From the NCBI RefSeq assembly GCF_000153345.1, contig NZ_CH724125.1:606833-664629 (forward strand): a DNA stretch of 57,797 bases, written 5' to 3'. Position 1 is the stretch's first letter. The number at the start of each line of letters is the position of its first letter. The notes under the pieces are model-generated. The model worked only from the letters and a program-made list of their open reading frames with translations, did no database searches and had not been told where the DNA came from. The stretch is from Neptuniibacter caesariensis (lineage in GTDB: Bacteria > Pseudomonadota > Gammaproteobacteria > Pseudomonadales > Balneatricaceae). Made by a program: the position numbers and the translations under genes. Below, in pieces: positions 26,022-35,491 of the stretch.

Positions 26022-27446
26022 GTGGAAGTCAGTAGACGTATTTTCGTAACCTTTCTCATCTCATTCTTTTTGTTTAGCGGGGCTAATGCAGAAACCCACG
26101 TTCTGCTTTTGAGTGACCAGGAAAAGACCTACCTTGAAAGAAAGAAGCAGTTAAAGCTTTGTATCGATCCGAACTGGATGCCCTATGAAAAGATATCAGA
26201 GCGTGGACGCCATTTTGGGATAACGGCCGATTATTTCGATCTCTTTCAGGAACGGTTGGGTATCCCCATCGTTCTCTACCCCACTACAACATGGAACGAA
26301 ACACTTGAAGCGGTGCGTACCAGGAAATGCGATCTCATTTCAGCCGCCAAACGCACAAAGCAGCGTGAGGTTTACCTTAATTTCACTACGCCCTATTTAA
26401 ACTTCCCATTAGCAGTAGCCGTGAATAGCTCTGCAGAACCTAACCCTGATTTCACCCGAGAAATGCACAAAACCTTTGCCATTCCTAAAGGGTATGCCGC
26501 TATTGAAAACCTTCCTAATGCTTTCCCCAAAATACAAATAGCAGAGGTAAAAAATCGCGCCGAAGGCTTCGATAAAGTAAAAAATGGTGAAGCCTACGGT
26601 TTCATAGACAGCTGGCCGGTTATTGCCTATGCCCTGAAAACAGACGGAGTAACGGGATTAAAAATTGGTGGTGAGCTGCCAGGTTATGGCGGACTTGGCG
26701 CAGCTACTCGTAACGATGAACCCGAGCTACTAAGCATTTTTGAAAAACTAACCAATAGCCTATCTCCTGAAGATTTTGAGCGCATCAATAAAAAGTGGTT
26801 GGCCGTCGATGTAAAAACTGAACTCGACTATCAATTACTCGGCTTAATTATTGCGGCGGTTATCTGCCTTATCGCAATTTTTTCCTACTTATACTGGCGA
26901 CTTAATGCTGCCAAGGAAAAAACCCAGGAAGCCCTGGAAAACCTCAAAAAAGCTCAGATAAAGCTCGAACTAATGGCCACAACGGATAAGCTCACAGGCC
27001 TTTACAACCGCACGAAAATCGATGAGCTACTTCAAAACGAGCTCAATCGAACCGAACGATATAACCACGATTTCGGTGTTGTTATGATCGACGTTGATTT
27101 CTTTAAAGAGGTCAATGATCACTATGGACACCATGTCGGTGACGAGGTTCTTAAAGAGTATGCTGACATTCTCAGTAATGAGATCAGAAGAACTGATTAT
27201 GCCGGTCGCTGGGGTGGCGATGAGTTTATTGTTATCTGCCCTGAAACAGATATTGAAGGGCTGAAATTGATTGCCAGTAAGTTATGTGACGCTATCGCAA
27301 ATCATGAATTTGTCGTGATCGGTGATGGAACCGCCAGCCTTGGTATTTCAACCCCTCAGGACGGCGACACGATAACCACACTTTTAAACAGGGCCGATAA
27401 GGCTCTGTACCAAGCGAAAAATGATGGTAGGAATACCGTGAGATAA
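26022..27446 (+). CDS. Solute-binding-domain diguanylate cyclase
   Basis: This 474-residue protein has a signal sequence, a periplasmic family-3 solute-binding domain (residues 25-260: LKLCIDPNWMPYEKISERGR, AAKRTKQREVYLNFTTPYL), one membrane helix (270-290), a short coiled coil and a GGDEF domain (310-474). The active motif is intact (GRWGGDEFIVI), and the RxxD inhibitory site RRTD sits five residues before it. It should make c-di-GMP in response to a periplasmic ligand. The GTG at 26022 is the start giving a complete signal peptide. Confidence 0.92.
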   Translation: MEVSRRIFVTFLISFFLFSGANAETHVLLLSDQEKTYLERKKQLKLCIDPNWMPYEKISERGRHFGITADYFDLFQERLGIPIVLYPTTTWNETLEAVRTRKCDLISAAKRTKQREVYLNFTTPYLNFPLAVAVNSSAEPNPDFTREMHKTFAIPKGYAAIENLPNAFPKIQIAEVKNRAEGFDKVKNGEAYGFIDSWPVIAYALKTDGVTGLKIGGELPGYGGLGAATRNDEPELLSIFEKLTNSLSPEDFERINKKWLAVDVKTELDYQLLGLIIAAVICLIAIFSYLYWRLNAAKEKTQEALENLKKAQIKLELMATTDKLTGLYNRTKIDELLQNELNRTERYNHDFGVVMIDVDFFKEVNDHYGHHVGDEVLKEYADILSNEIRRTDYAGRWGGDEFIVICPETDIEGLKLIASKLCDAIANHEFVVIGDGTASLGISTPQDGDTITTLLNRADKALYQAKNDGRNTVR

Positions 27447-27531
27447 GTTGGGTAGTTGTCTTCTAAAACAACGACAACAAAAGGAAAGTGCGCTAGAAAA
27501 ATTCAACAGCCGAAACGCTTTACCGAGAAAA

Positions 27532-28629
27532 TCAGTTCGTCCGATCCACCTGGGGCATCGTCGTGTTTCTGCCGGCATCCTTCGCCTGATATAAGGCTTC
27601 ATCGGCTTTTCGTAGCGATTCTTTGATTGAGGTGCCTGGATCCAGCTGGCACATACCAATGCTGGTGGTGCATTGTATAACCTGCCCCTGATAGAAGGCT
27701 GTATTTAGTCGAATCGCCCTATGCAGCTTTTCAGCAAAGATACTCGCATTGATCAAATCTGTTTGCGGCAGTACAAACAGGAACTCCTCACCACCCCAGC
27801 GAGAGACAGTATCTTGCGCCCTAATCTGCAGCTCAAAGAGCCTTGATAAAGACACGAGAACAAGATCACCTGCATCGTGGCCATAATTGTCATTTATGGC
27901 TTTAAAGTGATCGATATCGCAGAGTAAAACGGTAACGGGCTCCTGAGTGCGCTCCATTCGATGGAACTCGTACTCAATTTTCTCTAAGGCATCACGTCGG
28001 TTAGACAATTTGGTCAAAGGATCAACTTTTGCCAACTGCTCAAATTCCTGACTGATTTCCAACGCTCTTTGGTATGACTCTTCTCGAGAGTATTCGTAAA
28101 ATGAGGACAGGAATGTGACCGTCAAAAACGACAAAATCAGCCTTATTTTAAAATCAGTATCATATGTTGCCGCAAGTAATGTCTCGTCGAGAAAGAAGAG
28201 CAGCCCACTGATGCCAAATAGGAATATACCTATATCGATAAGCCCACGTTTCAAACCATGTAGGAACAGAGCAACCGGAGCGACCATAAAGATCCAAAGC
28301 GGCCCGGTATTATTGGCCCCACCGGCATAAACCAGATAGATCATCAATAAAATCAGGGAATACAGGACAATATTCGATGAGGCTTTTACGTTGCCGGTCT
28401 GTTTCTGGTAGAAGAAACCAAAAAGGTAAGTAGAACTTGCGATGTAAAGGATCGCTGAAAGTAACCAGTTTTGTGCGAACAACGCTGCGGTTGCCATAAC
28501 AAAAGTGATGGACATTCCGACAAACGAAAACAGATTGACCACGTATTTACGACGATACGTTTCATCGATTTTGTCTTCGTCCAGACCGGCTTTGAAGTAA
28601 GCTGTAAGTAACCGCTTTAATCCATTCAT
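27532..28629 (-). CDS. Membrane-bound diguanylate cyclase
   Basis: The protein has about 365 residues. Five or six membrane segments (residues 30-190) form an unclassified MASE-like sensor, followed by a GGDEF domain with intact SRWGGEEFLFVLP and an RxxD inhibitory site (RAQD). Synthesis of c-di-GMP with product inhibition is expected. It is convergent with the solute-binding GGDEF gene, with only 85 bp between the ends. The start is set at ATG 28629; an upstream TTG (28638) is possible, and neither has a clear ribosome site. Confidence 0.9.
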   Translation of the reverse strand: MNGLKRLLTAYFKAGLDEDKIDETYRRKYVVNLFSFVGMSITFVMATAALFAQNWLLSAILYIASSTYLFGFFYQKQTGNVKASSNIVLYSLILLMIYLVYAGGANNTGPLWIFMVAPVALFLHGLKRGLIDIGIFLFGISGLLFFLDETLLAATYDTDFKIRLILSFLTVTFLSSFYEYSREESYQRALEISQEFEQLAKVDPLTKLSNRRDALEKIEYEFHRMERTQEPVTVLLCDIDHFKAINDNYGHDAGDLVLVSLSRLFELQIRAQDTVSRWGGEEFLFVLPQTDLINASIFAEKLHRAIRLNTAFYQGQVIQCTTSIGMCQLDPGTSIKESLRKADEALYQAKDAGRNTTMPQVDRTN

Positions 28630-28728
28630 TAAAGCCAATATAGCTAATTTAGAGCATTATTCATATCGAATAATTATTTAACAGCTGTTCACTTCTTTTA
28701 TCTAAGTAGATACGAGCTTCTATATTGC

Positions 28729-30396
28729 TTAAAAGCTCGCGTCTCGATAAACCCACTCGCCATCAACCATAGTCGCCAGAGATCGTATTTTGGAGATCTG
28801 GCTGGCTTCAATTTTCATATAGTCTTGATCGATAACAACCAGATCAGCACGCTTACCGATCTCCAGTGATCCCAAATTAGACTCTTCATTGGCTAAACGC
28901 GCGTTATTAATTGTATGCGCGATTAAAGCCTGTTTACGGTCTACGTTTTGCTCCGAAACCTTGGTGCCATCCACCATACGGCCATTGATAGCCCACCATA
29001 ACGTACGGAACGGGTTATAGATTGAGACTGTAGGGCTGTCAGAACCCAACCCCCACAGCGCGCCCTTTTCGGTCAGGGTTTTCATCGGTGTCATCTGATT
29101 CGCTTTTGGACCAAACCGGGACTGGAACCGATAACCAATCAGAACCGGGCGGCTATGAATTGCAAATAAGATCCCTAAATCATTAGCACGATCAATAGTT
29201 TCCGGCTGGATTCCGTCAACGTGGGCAAGTGTCCAGCGCAGCGGGGCCAACGGGTAGGTTTTATTTATTTCAGCAAAGGCATCCAGATGCTGATTTATTG
29301 ATTGATCATTAACCGCATGGAGATGCAGTTGCACACCTCTTTTCGCCAGTTCGGCAGCCTTTTCCAGGAACTCGGCTTTTACTGCATCACCTGAATTAGC
29401 CGGACTACCTGCCGTATCCTGAACAGAGAGCAATAGCTGTTCACCTACCGCGACAGGTTTGAAAAAGTCACTTCCCTCGCCAAAACGCACACCATCCAGA
29501 CGCTGTAAGTTTGTGGCTCTATTACCCTGCTGCCAATCAACCACCTGCTTCATATAATAAAGCCGGATCGGTAGCTCCCCCTGCTCATCCAAAGACTGAA
29601 AAGGCGCATAAAGACTGTCAACGGTGTTAAATCCACCCGCATCAACGACTGTGGTTAGTCCTGTCTTAGCCAGGTCTGATAATGCCTGATGTGCATTCGC
29701 TAGCTGGTCAGCTTGTTTATCCTGAGCAACCTGCTGCTCAATCAACCATTGAGCTCGTTTGGTCACCGGTCCTTCGGGAAGGCCCTGATTGTCCAGCAAC
29801 AGACCCGCCATTCCTTCAGGGTTTTCAGGGTTAACGCCAATACGCTCCAATGCTGCGCTGTTTGCATAGCCCCAATCGAATAAGTGCTGAAGATAAACGG
29901 GGTTTTCAGGGGCTACCCGGTCTAAATCCTTACGCAGGAAACCTGCACCCGGCCTGCCATCGAACTGCCTTTCGACAAAGCCGCCCGGAGCGGTAAGCCA
30001 CTCGCCAGGCTTAGCACGTTTGGCTGCCTTCTCTATCTGCGAGAGCGCCTCCTGATAATCCAAGACCCCTTCAAGGCGGATCTGACGCTGCCAGTTCTGA
30101 GCGCCACGAACCAGGTGCATATGGTTGTCTATTAGCCCCGGAATAACCGTCTTGCCATTCAGGTCGATTAGCTTGGTATCTGCCTTGATATGTTTTGCGA
30201 CCGAGGCATTACTGCCGATGGCGACAATCCTGCCGCCATCAATAGCAATGGCCTGTGCCTCACTAAACAGGGAGTCAACCGTGAGAATTTTACCGTTGGT
30301 TAATACGAGGTCAGAAGCACCAACAGCGCCACTGATTAACAGCGTCGCAAATAACGTGGTCGTTAGTTGCGCAAAGGATTGATTATTCTTTTTCAC
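28729..30396 (-). CDS. Secreted amidohydrolase, YtcJ-like
   Basis: This 555-residue metal-dependent hydrolase has a signal peptide (LFATLLISGAVGA). The amidohydrolase features are GKTVIPGLIDNHMHL with the HxH pair, a mid-domain His in LHLHAVNDQS, TLAHVDG, and the catalytic Asp region WGLGSDSPTVS. The C-terminal IGKRADLVVIDQD strand is typical. Substrates of the YtcJ group are mostly unknown amides or cyclic compounds. A GTG start at 30396 is preferred over ATG 30426 because a strong AGGGGGAG ribosome site precedes it and the signal peptide then starts correctly. Confidence 0.88.
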   Translation of the reverse strand: MKKNNQSFAQLTTTLFATLLISGAVGASDLVLTNGKILTVDSLFSEAQAIAIDGGRIVAIGSNASVAKHIKADTKLIDLNGKTVIPGLIDNHMHLVRGAQNWQRQIRLEGVLDYQEALSQIEKAAKRAKPGEWLTAPGGFVERQFDGRPGAGFLRKDLDRVAPENPVYLQHLFDWGYANSAALERIGVNPENPEGMAGLLLDNQGLPEGPVTKRAQWLIEQQVAQDKQADQLANAHQALSDLAKTGLTTVVDAGGFNTVDSLYAPFQSLDEQGELPIRLYYMKQVVDWQQGNRATNLQRLDGVRFGEGSDFFKPVAVGEQLLLSVQDTAGSPANSGDAVKAEFLEKAAELAKRGVQLHLHAVNDQSINQHLDAFAEINKTYPLAPLRWTLAHVDGIQPETIDRANDLGILFAIHSRPVLIGYRFQSRFGPKANQMTPMKTLTEKGALWGLGSDSPTVSIYNPFRTLWWAINGRMVDGTKVSEQNVDRKQALIAHTINNARLANEESNLGSLEIGKRADLVVIDQDYMKIEASQISKIRSLATMVDGEWVYRDASF

Positions 30397-30509
30397 AGCT
30401 CCCCCTAACCGGATCGGCTTAACCATGACATGAAAGTTGATGGTTCTCTGATCCAGTTTAGGAGGAAACGTTCAAAAAGTTATAAATTAAAAGTTCAAAG
30501 ACTAAAATA

Positions 30510-31472
30510 TTAATTAGCTACGGGTACTACACGATAGTCATTTAATAATATATCTCCCGAGTCATTCAGGCCGATCTGCCACACTTCATTCACCAGTAGA
30601 TTCAGCGACTCACCCTTAAAGACTGATGTTTCATAGGTTTCAGCTCGCAGTCGAATGCGCAGATCGGCCTGGAAGCCATTTTCAGTCGCTTTGATCTCCA
30701 GTTGCTCCACATCATGATCACAACCGGGCTTAAAACTTTCCCGGGCCTGCGCATACCAAGACCGGAAACCCTCATGACCACTAAATGCACCTTCAGGCAT
30801 GACCCAGTTAATATCTTCGGCTAGGGAGTTGGTAAAGAATTCACTCTCCTGAGGTAACTGATCAAATTGTTCAAACCATTCAGAAACAAATTTCTGAATA
30901 CGGACCTCTGCAGAGTTGGTTAGCTTTTCAATCTGACTAATCAAACGAGTAGCATGCTCTTTAGCCCGCCCTTGCACATCCTCTAGCTCGTTATAAACAC
31001 CTGGGATATAAACCATTCTATGGGTATAAACTGGCTTTATGTAATTCATAGCAGCCAGATACGCGGTCTGCTGGAGTGGCTTTACCAGTTCTTCAATACT
31101 GAAATGATTGTTGCCCAGAGGGCCATAAGCCTCTTCTGGTCCCCCAATGGTGAAAGACAGAAGGAAATCCTTCCCTTTCAACTTGTCACCTTCCGCACCA
31201 TAAGCAAAGTTGTAGCTGAACACATCATCAATCCACTGTTTTAATAATCCCGGTACGGAATACCAGTAAAACGGAAACTGCAGAACGACCAAATCCGCTT
31301 TAACCAACGCAGCCTGTTCAGCAGCAACATCAATTTTGAAATCTGGATACAGAGCGTCCAGACGGCGAATTTCAACATCACTTAATGCGGAATTCAGCTC
31401 TTCAAGGATGACGGTATTGGTAAAAGATTTTTGCAGATCAGGATGACCTGAAATAACCAGAACTTTGCTCAT
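30510..31472 (-). CDS. Flavodoxin-like NAD(P)H oxidoreductase fused to NTF2/SnoaL-like domain
   Basis: This 320-residue protein has two parts. Residues 1-185 are a flavodoxin-2/NAD(P)H-quinone-reductase domain (KVLVISGHPDLQKSFTNT, VLQFPFYWYSVPGLLKQWID, SFTIGGPEEAYGPLG). Residues 195-320 look like an NTF2/SnoaL fold (FVSEWFEQFDQLPQESEFF, EDINWVMPEGAFSGHEGFRS, EVWQIGLNDSGDILLNDYRV). Family members with only the first domain reduce quinones or activate Kef channels. The added domain suggests a specialised substrate. It is divergent from a LysR gene with an inverted repeat between them. Confidence 0.87.
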   Translation of the reverse strand: MSKVLVISGHPDLQKSFTNTVILEELNSALSDVEIRRLDALYPDFKIDVAAEQAALVKADLVVLQFPFYWYSVPGLLKQWIDDVFSYNFAYGAEGDKLKGKDFLLSFTIGGPEEAYGPLGNNHFSIEELVKPLQQTAYLAAMNYIKPVYTHRMVYIPGVYNELEDVQGRAKEHATRLISQIEKLTNSAEVRIQKFVSEWFEQFDQLPQESEFFTNSLAEDINWVMPEGAFSGHEGFRSWYAQARESFKPGCDHDVEQLEIKATENGFQADLRIRLRAETYETSVFKGESLNLLVNEVWQIGLNDSGDILLNDYRVVPVAN

Positions 31473-31505
31473 GGGGGGGAAACTCCAAACGATTTAACTT
31501 GGATC

Positions 31506-31525
31506 TAGTTTAGAACTGGAAACTA
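31506..31525. promoter_or_regulatory. Candidate LysR operator TAGTTT-N8-AAACTA
   Basis: TAGTTT (31506-31511) and AAACTA (31520-31525) form a perfect inverted repeat in the 118-bp gap between the oxidoreductase fusion gene and the divergent LysR gene, where a LysR protein would bind both promoters. Confidence 0.5.
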
Positions 31526-31590
31526 TTAATTTTTAGACTCATAATGCCTAATGAATTATTAGCTACTGCCTAACAAACAACATACTGATT

Positions 31591-32502
31591 ATGAAAGGCG
31601 CTACCTTTAACCAACTCACCATCTTCCATGCCATCGTTCAGGAAGGCAGTATTCGAGGTGCTGCGAGAAAGCTAGAAATTGCCCCACCGTCCGTGAGCCA
31701 GGCGCTTAAGCAATTAGAAAACCATCTGGGTTTACCGCTCTTTACCCGCAGCACACGAAGTATTGAGCTAACTGAAGCCGGTGAACAATTGCATGAAGAA
31801 ACCCGAAGCGCCCTAAGCACGCTGGATTTTGCATTGGAGTCCGTGCAGGACCTGAGTGAAAAAGCCTCAGGCCGCGTCAGTATTACGCTGCCTCACTTCG
31901 TGTTTGAGATATTCCTTAAGCCGATTTACGCTGAGTTTTGTGATCTATATCCAGATATCCAATTAGAGATCTCTTTAACCGATAAAACGGTCAACATACT
32001 TGATGAGGGTATCGATTTAGGTATTCGTTTTGGTGAAAGACTAGAAGCAGGTATGGTTGCACGTCAGCTAACCCCCGACCTTGAAGCGGCTCTGTTTGCT
32101 TCACCTGAATATGTTGCTAAGTACGGCGTTCCTAAACAACCTGAAGATCTACAACATCACCGCCTGATTCGTTATAGATTTAGCGCGTCTAACCAGCTTG
32201 CCCCTCTCCTACTTGAGCACAAAGGTGAAGTTCTTAATATCGAGATGCCCAGCTCTATTATTGTTAATGATACAAATGCAATGACTGATGCGGCGAGTAA
32301 AGGGTTAGGGATTGGCTGCCTTGTTACACCGATCGTTAGCGAGCAGTTCAAGCGTGGCGAGCTCGTCCCTTTAATGAAAGACTACTGGCACCCCTTTTCA
32401 GGCCTGTACCTTTTCTTCGTGCAAAACAGCCAGAAAGCTCGTCGAGTCCGCGTATTGGTAGACTTTTTACTCGAGAAGGCTAAACAACTAGAATACAATT
32501 AA
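31591..32502 (+). CDS. LysR-family transcriptional regulator
   Basis: The 303-residue LysR protein has the helix-turn-helix GSIRGAARKLEIAPPSVSQA and the CrgA/DmlR-like effector domain pattern (LDEGIDLGIRFGERLEAGM, ASKGLGIGCLVTP). It is divergent from the flavodoxin-NTF2 fusion gene and probably regulates it in response to a redox-active or electrophilic compound. That assignment rests on gene arrangement and the inverted repeat in the gap. Confidence 0.9.
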   Translation: MKGATFNQLTIFHAIVQEGSIRGAARKLEIAPPSVSQALKQLENHLGLPLFTRSTRSIELTEAGEQLHEETRSALSTLDFALESVQDLSEKASGRVSITLPHFVFEIFLKPIYAEFCDLYPDIQLEISLTDKTVNILDEGIDLGIRFGERLEAGMVARQLTPDLEAALFASPEYVAKYGVPKQPEDLQHHRLIRYRFSASNQLAPLLLEHKGEVLNIEMPSSIIVNDTNAMTDAASKGLGIGCLVTPIVSEQFKRGELVPLMKDYWHPFSGLYLFFVQNSQKARRVRVLVDFLLEKAKQLEYN

Positions 32503-32513
32503 TGACGCTTAAC

Positions 32514-33146
32514 CTAGTTAAACTGCCATTCCGAAGATAAACCTGGAATATCTGTATTAAACGCCTCGGGGGGCATTCGCGATTTGAGTTTTTCTAAGAA
32601 GATTTTCCAGATTTCAGCGACCGGCACACTATCTTCAAGACGATCAATCAGGTCAATCCGATCCCCCTGCCGAATCAGTCCCTCTTCGACAACCCGGTAG
32701 TACCAACCACTCACCGCTTGAGACATCAATATGGGTGCAATATGCCCGTTGCCATATTTATGGTTAACCTTCCAACAAGGCCGCCGCGGCTGGGATACCT
32801 GCACTATCGCATCACCGATCTGGAGAATATCACCGATATGGATCTGCTGATCGTCCATGCCTATACTGGAAATATTCTCGCCTATGGAGCCGGGAATAAA
32901 CTTAGGATCGAGGTGCGCCAGCGCCTGCTTCAAAACGCTATAATTCTCTTCGGGAAACTGATACAAGGCTTTCTCTGGGCCGCCATGAACTCGCCGATCC
33001 ACCTGAACATCACCTTCGAGTCCCATCCTGGTCAATAGCGCCTCCGGCACTGCCGATTTGTAGATACCACTGGGGGCGTCTTCAGGCCCTATAGGTGAAG
33101 GCTGGCCAATATAAACGCCGCTGACGATACCCTGAATGCTGTCCAT
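32514..33146 (-). CDS. MOSC-domain protein, YiiM-like
   Basis: The 210-residue protein carries a MOSC domain with RRVHGGPEKALYQFP, GSIGENISSIG, VSQPRRPCWKVNHKYG with the molybdenum-cofactor-type cysteine, and WYYRVVEEG. This closely follows E. coli YiiM, which reduces N-hydroxylated bases using molybdenum cofactor. The C-terminal tail is shortened. It is convergent with the upstream LysR gene and appears monocistronic. Confidence 0.9.
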   Translation of the reverse strand: MDSIQGIVSGVYIGQPSPIGPEDAPSGIYKSAVPEALLTRMGLEGDVQVDRRVHGGPEKALYQFPEENYSVLKQALAHLDPKFIPGSIGENISSIGMDDQQIHIGDILQIGDAIVQVSQPRRPCWKVNHKYGNGHIAPILMSQAVSGWYYRVVEEGLIRQGDRIDLIDRLEDSVPVAEIWKIFLEKLKSRMPPEAFNTDIPGLSSEWQFN

Positions 33147-33238
33147 TTGAACACCTCAATCTTTAATCATCTGATTGAGCATAGTTCAGAGTCACCGGAA
33201 TAAAATCGTAAACTAGTACCACTACGATAGTATCGTTA

Positions 33239-35377
33239 TTAAGCCACCTGTTTTACTTTAAGTTTGCGCCCTCTTTTCGCCACCACTAAAGGTACACATT
33301 GTTTGTCATCATCATAGATCACAACGCAGTCTAAACACTGGAAACATTCGTTGTAATCAATCTTGCCACTTCGCTCTATCGACTGGTATTCACAACGCTT
33401 ATTACACAACTGACAAGGCGAACCGCACTCGTCTCTACGCGGCAACCAGTTATAGATTCGCAACTTGCCAAAAATAGCCATCCCCGCGCCCAACGGGCAG
33501 ATATAGCGGCAGTAGCCTTTATAGACAAACAAGCTAAGTGAAAGTAGCACAACAGCCCACAACACAAATGGCCACGAGCGATCAAAGATCAGCGTTATAC
33601 TGGTTTTAAAAGGTTCAATCTCAACTACAGAACCTGTAAGCGGTACCGAAACCACCGCAACCGCAAGAATCCCAATCAAAACGAGATATTTGATCCATTT
33701 CAGTCTGGCATCCAGCTGATCAGACACCTTCACCTGCGGCAGTTTGAGAAAAGCCAGTAACTTACCGATGAGCTCCTGCAATGCTCCAAAGGGACATAAC
33801 CATCCGCAGAACGTTCCGCGCCCCCACACAAAGAAGGTTAATCCGATATAAGCCCAGATAATGACCGTCATAGGGTCATAGAGGAAGAACTCGAGACTTC
33901 TTCCCGCTAACCAGGCCTGCAGAACCCCGGTGATATTGACGATTGAAAGCTGTCCCTGCGCATACCAGCCGATAAACACCAACGTATACAGCAGATAGAG
34001 AGGTCGGAACCAACGCAGATGCTGCTGACTTTTGGTGAGCAGTTGGTAACGTATCAATACAATGGTCAGTACTGATAAACCCACCAGCAAGATGACGATA
34101 TCCGTTGTGCGACCCGCCCACAGGCTATGCCAGGTTTTGTTATCCGACTCAGCGGCAACATAATAATCAGCGCTTAACTCGGTTTTCAGATCAAGATCTT
34201 TAACCACGGTTTCTGGGTAAAGCCAGCCTTTCTGGCGCGGTACGTGCAGCTTAAATTCATACGGATAAGCCGGATCCAGCCCCGCTTGCCCTATGATATG
34301 AAACGCTTTCCACTCGTGATCGTCCAATGGCTCAGGCAACTTGATCTGGTAATCCAGCTCAAAAAGATCAAGCCGGTCACTCAGATCGAAATCCCTTATC
34401 TCAACAGGCAGTTCGCTCTGATGCAGACTAATCCGTTCAGGCACTTTTCCCCTGACAAAGTCCTCTCCAACAAATGAAAAGCGACCATTACCGATAACCA
34501 GAATCACCTGATCATTTTGCGCGGTACTCTCCTGCAAATAAGCCCAGGCCTCAGGTAATAACAGGTTGCGCCCGACCATCGGTACAGACAGGTTGGCAAT
34601 AAATAACTCGATGAACTCCTCTTCAGGCGCAGCCAAGCCCTCTTCATCCTGCCCTTCCCCGATCGTACCGACAAACATCTCCTCTACTTGTTTATTGGTA
34701 AACGTAAACCGGGTGATCAAGCCTTCATCCACAAGCTGTTGCCAGCTCATCGGCTCATAGAGGTCTGATTTTATTCGTGCAATAAGATCCGGGTCCCGCC
34801 CTTTGGCAAATCCCATCTTTTCCCGAGCGACGGTTAATGATGATGAAAGTACTGACTGGTTAAAAATACGTACTGAGGCTGTGGCTTTCGTTACCCCATC
34901 AATATAGGCATTGGCTTTGTTTTCACGCTGCGCCAGAGTAGGTTTCGCATCAATCTTAATATTCTGCATCAGGGAGATGCCGGAATACTGTTTAGCAAAA
35001 TCAATCAGTGGTTTCTCACCGAGGCCTTCCAGAAAAACAGGTTCGTGATGAGACAAAACCCTGATACTGATAAAAGTACCTTCAGGATCCATGGCGACCA
35101 GCAGATTGTACGGAATCCCGGCAAAACCAGGCACCGCTGCCATATCGATTGACTCAAAGGCGTAACCTACCAACGGCGTATCTGTAGATATCTGCTGATA
35201 TAAAGGCCAGACCGGCAAGGCTTCATCTTTATCACCCACGATATAAGGTGAGGGAAAAGCTGCGATGACATCCTCTTTTTTGAGCACACCCGAGTGCGAT
35301 GGCAAAGTAAGCAGAAACAGAAAAATCATCACAATCAGCTTACGCAGATTGAGGCTACAGATTTTGAGATGGCACAT
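33239..35377 (-). CDS. NosR/NirI-like membrane flavo-iron-sulphur protein
   Basis: About 712 residues. It has a signal sequence, a periplasmic FMN-binding domain (DGVTKATASV carries the threonine that usually binds FMN), membrane segments from about 425 onward, two CxxxCP motifs facing the cytoplasm (CGWLCPFGAL, CRYICPLGAG), and a ferredoxin-like cysteine cluster (CGSPCQLCNKRC, CFQCLDC). This is the complete NosR architecture, which feeds electrons to nitrous oxide reductase. No nosZ, nosDFYL or nir gene is nearby. ATG 35377 is used; GTG 35392 is possible. Confidence 0.88.
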   Translation of the reverse strand: MCHLKICSLNLRKLIVMIFLFLLTLPSHSGVLKKEDVIAAFPSPYIVGDKDEALPVWPLYQQISTDTPLVGYAFESIDMAAVPGFAGIPYNLLVAMDPEGTFISIRVLSHHEPVFLEGLGEKPLIDFAKQYSGISLMQNIKIDAKPTLAQRENKANAYIDGVTKATASVRIFNQSVLSSSLTVAREKMGFAKGRDPDLIARIKSDLYEPMSWQQLVDEGLITRFTFTNKQVEEMFVGTIGEGQDEEGLAAPEEEFIELFIANLSVPMVGRNLLLPEAWAYLQESTAQNDQVILVIGNGRFSFVGEDFVRGKVPERISLHQSELPVEIRDFDLSDRLDLFELDYQIKLPEPLDDHEWKAFHIIGQAGLDPAYPYEFKLHVPRQKGWLYPETVVKDLDLKTELSADYYVAAESDNKTWHSLWAGRTTDIVILLVGLSVLTIVLIRYQLLTKSQQHLRWFRPLYLLYTLVFIGWYAQGQLSIVNITGVLQAWLAGRSLEFFLYDPMTVIIWAYIGLTFFVWGRGTFCGWLCPFGALQELIGKLLAFLKLPQVKVSDQLDARLKWIKYLVLIGILAVAVVSVPLTGSVVEIEPFKTSITLIFDRSWPFVLWAVVLLSLSLFVYKGYCRYICPLGAGMAIFGKLRIYNWLPRRDECGSPCQLCNKRCEYQSIERSGKIDYNECFQCLDCVVIYDDDKQCVPLVVAKRGRKLKVKQVA

Positions 35378-35416
35378 GGTCTTTATTAGCACTTTCTTAT
35401 TTTTATCTAATGCTAA

Positions 35417-35431
35417 TAGGGATTACCCCTA
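35417..35431. promoter_or_regulatory. TAGGGATTACCCCTA inverted repeat upstream of NosR-like gene
   Basis: The 15-bp near-palindrome is about 40 bp before the NosR-like start. It shares TAGGGATTACCC with the element at 18013-18024 upstream of the flavin hydroxylase. Confidence 0.4.
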
Positions 35432-35491
35432 ACCATAATTGCTATAAAGATCTAAATGGGAGCGACTAAAGTACTGTATTTAACAGATAGA

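Noticed and set aside
27454-27477. GTTGTC ... GACAAC hairpin between the two convergent GGDEF genes
   Set aside because: The stem is 6 bp with a 12-nt loop and no T-tract, too weak to call a terminator.
33239-35377. Denitrification island
   Set aside because: Only a NosR-like gene is present; no reductase or accessory nos/nir/nor genes were found.
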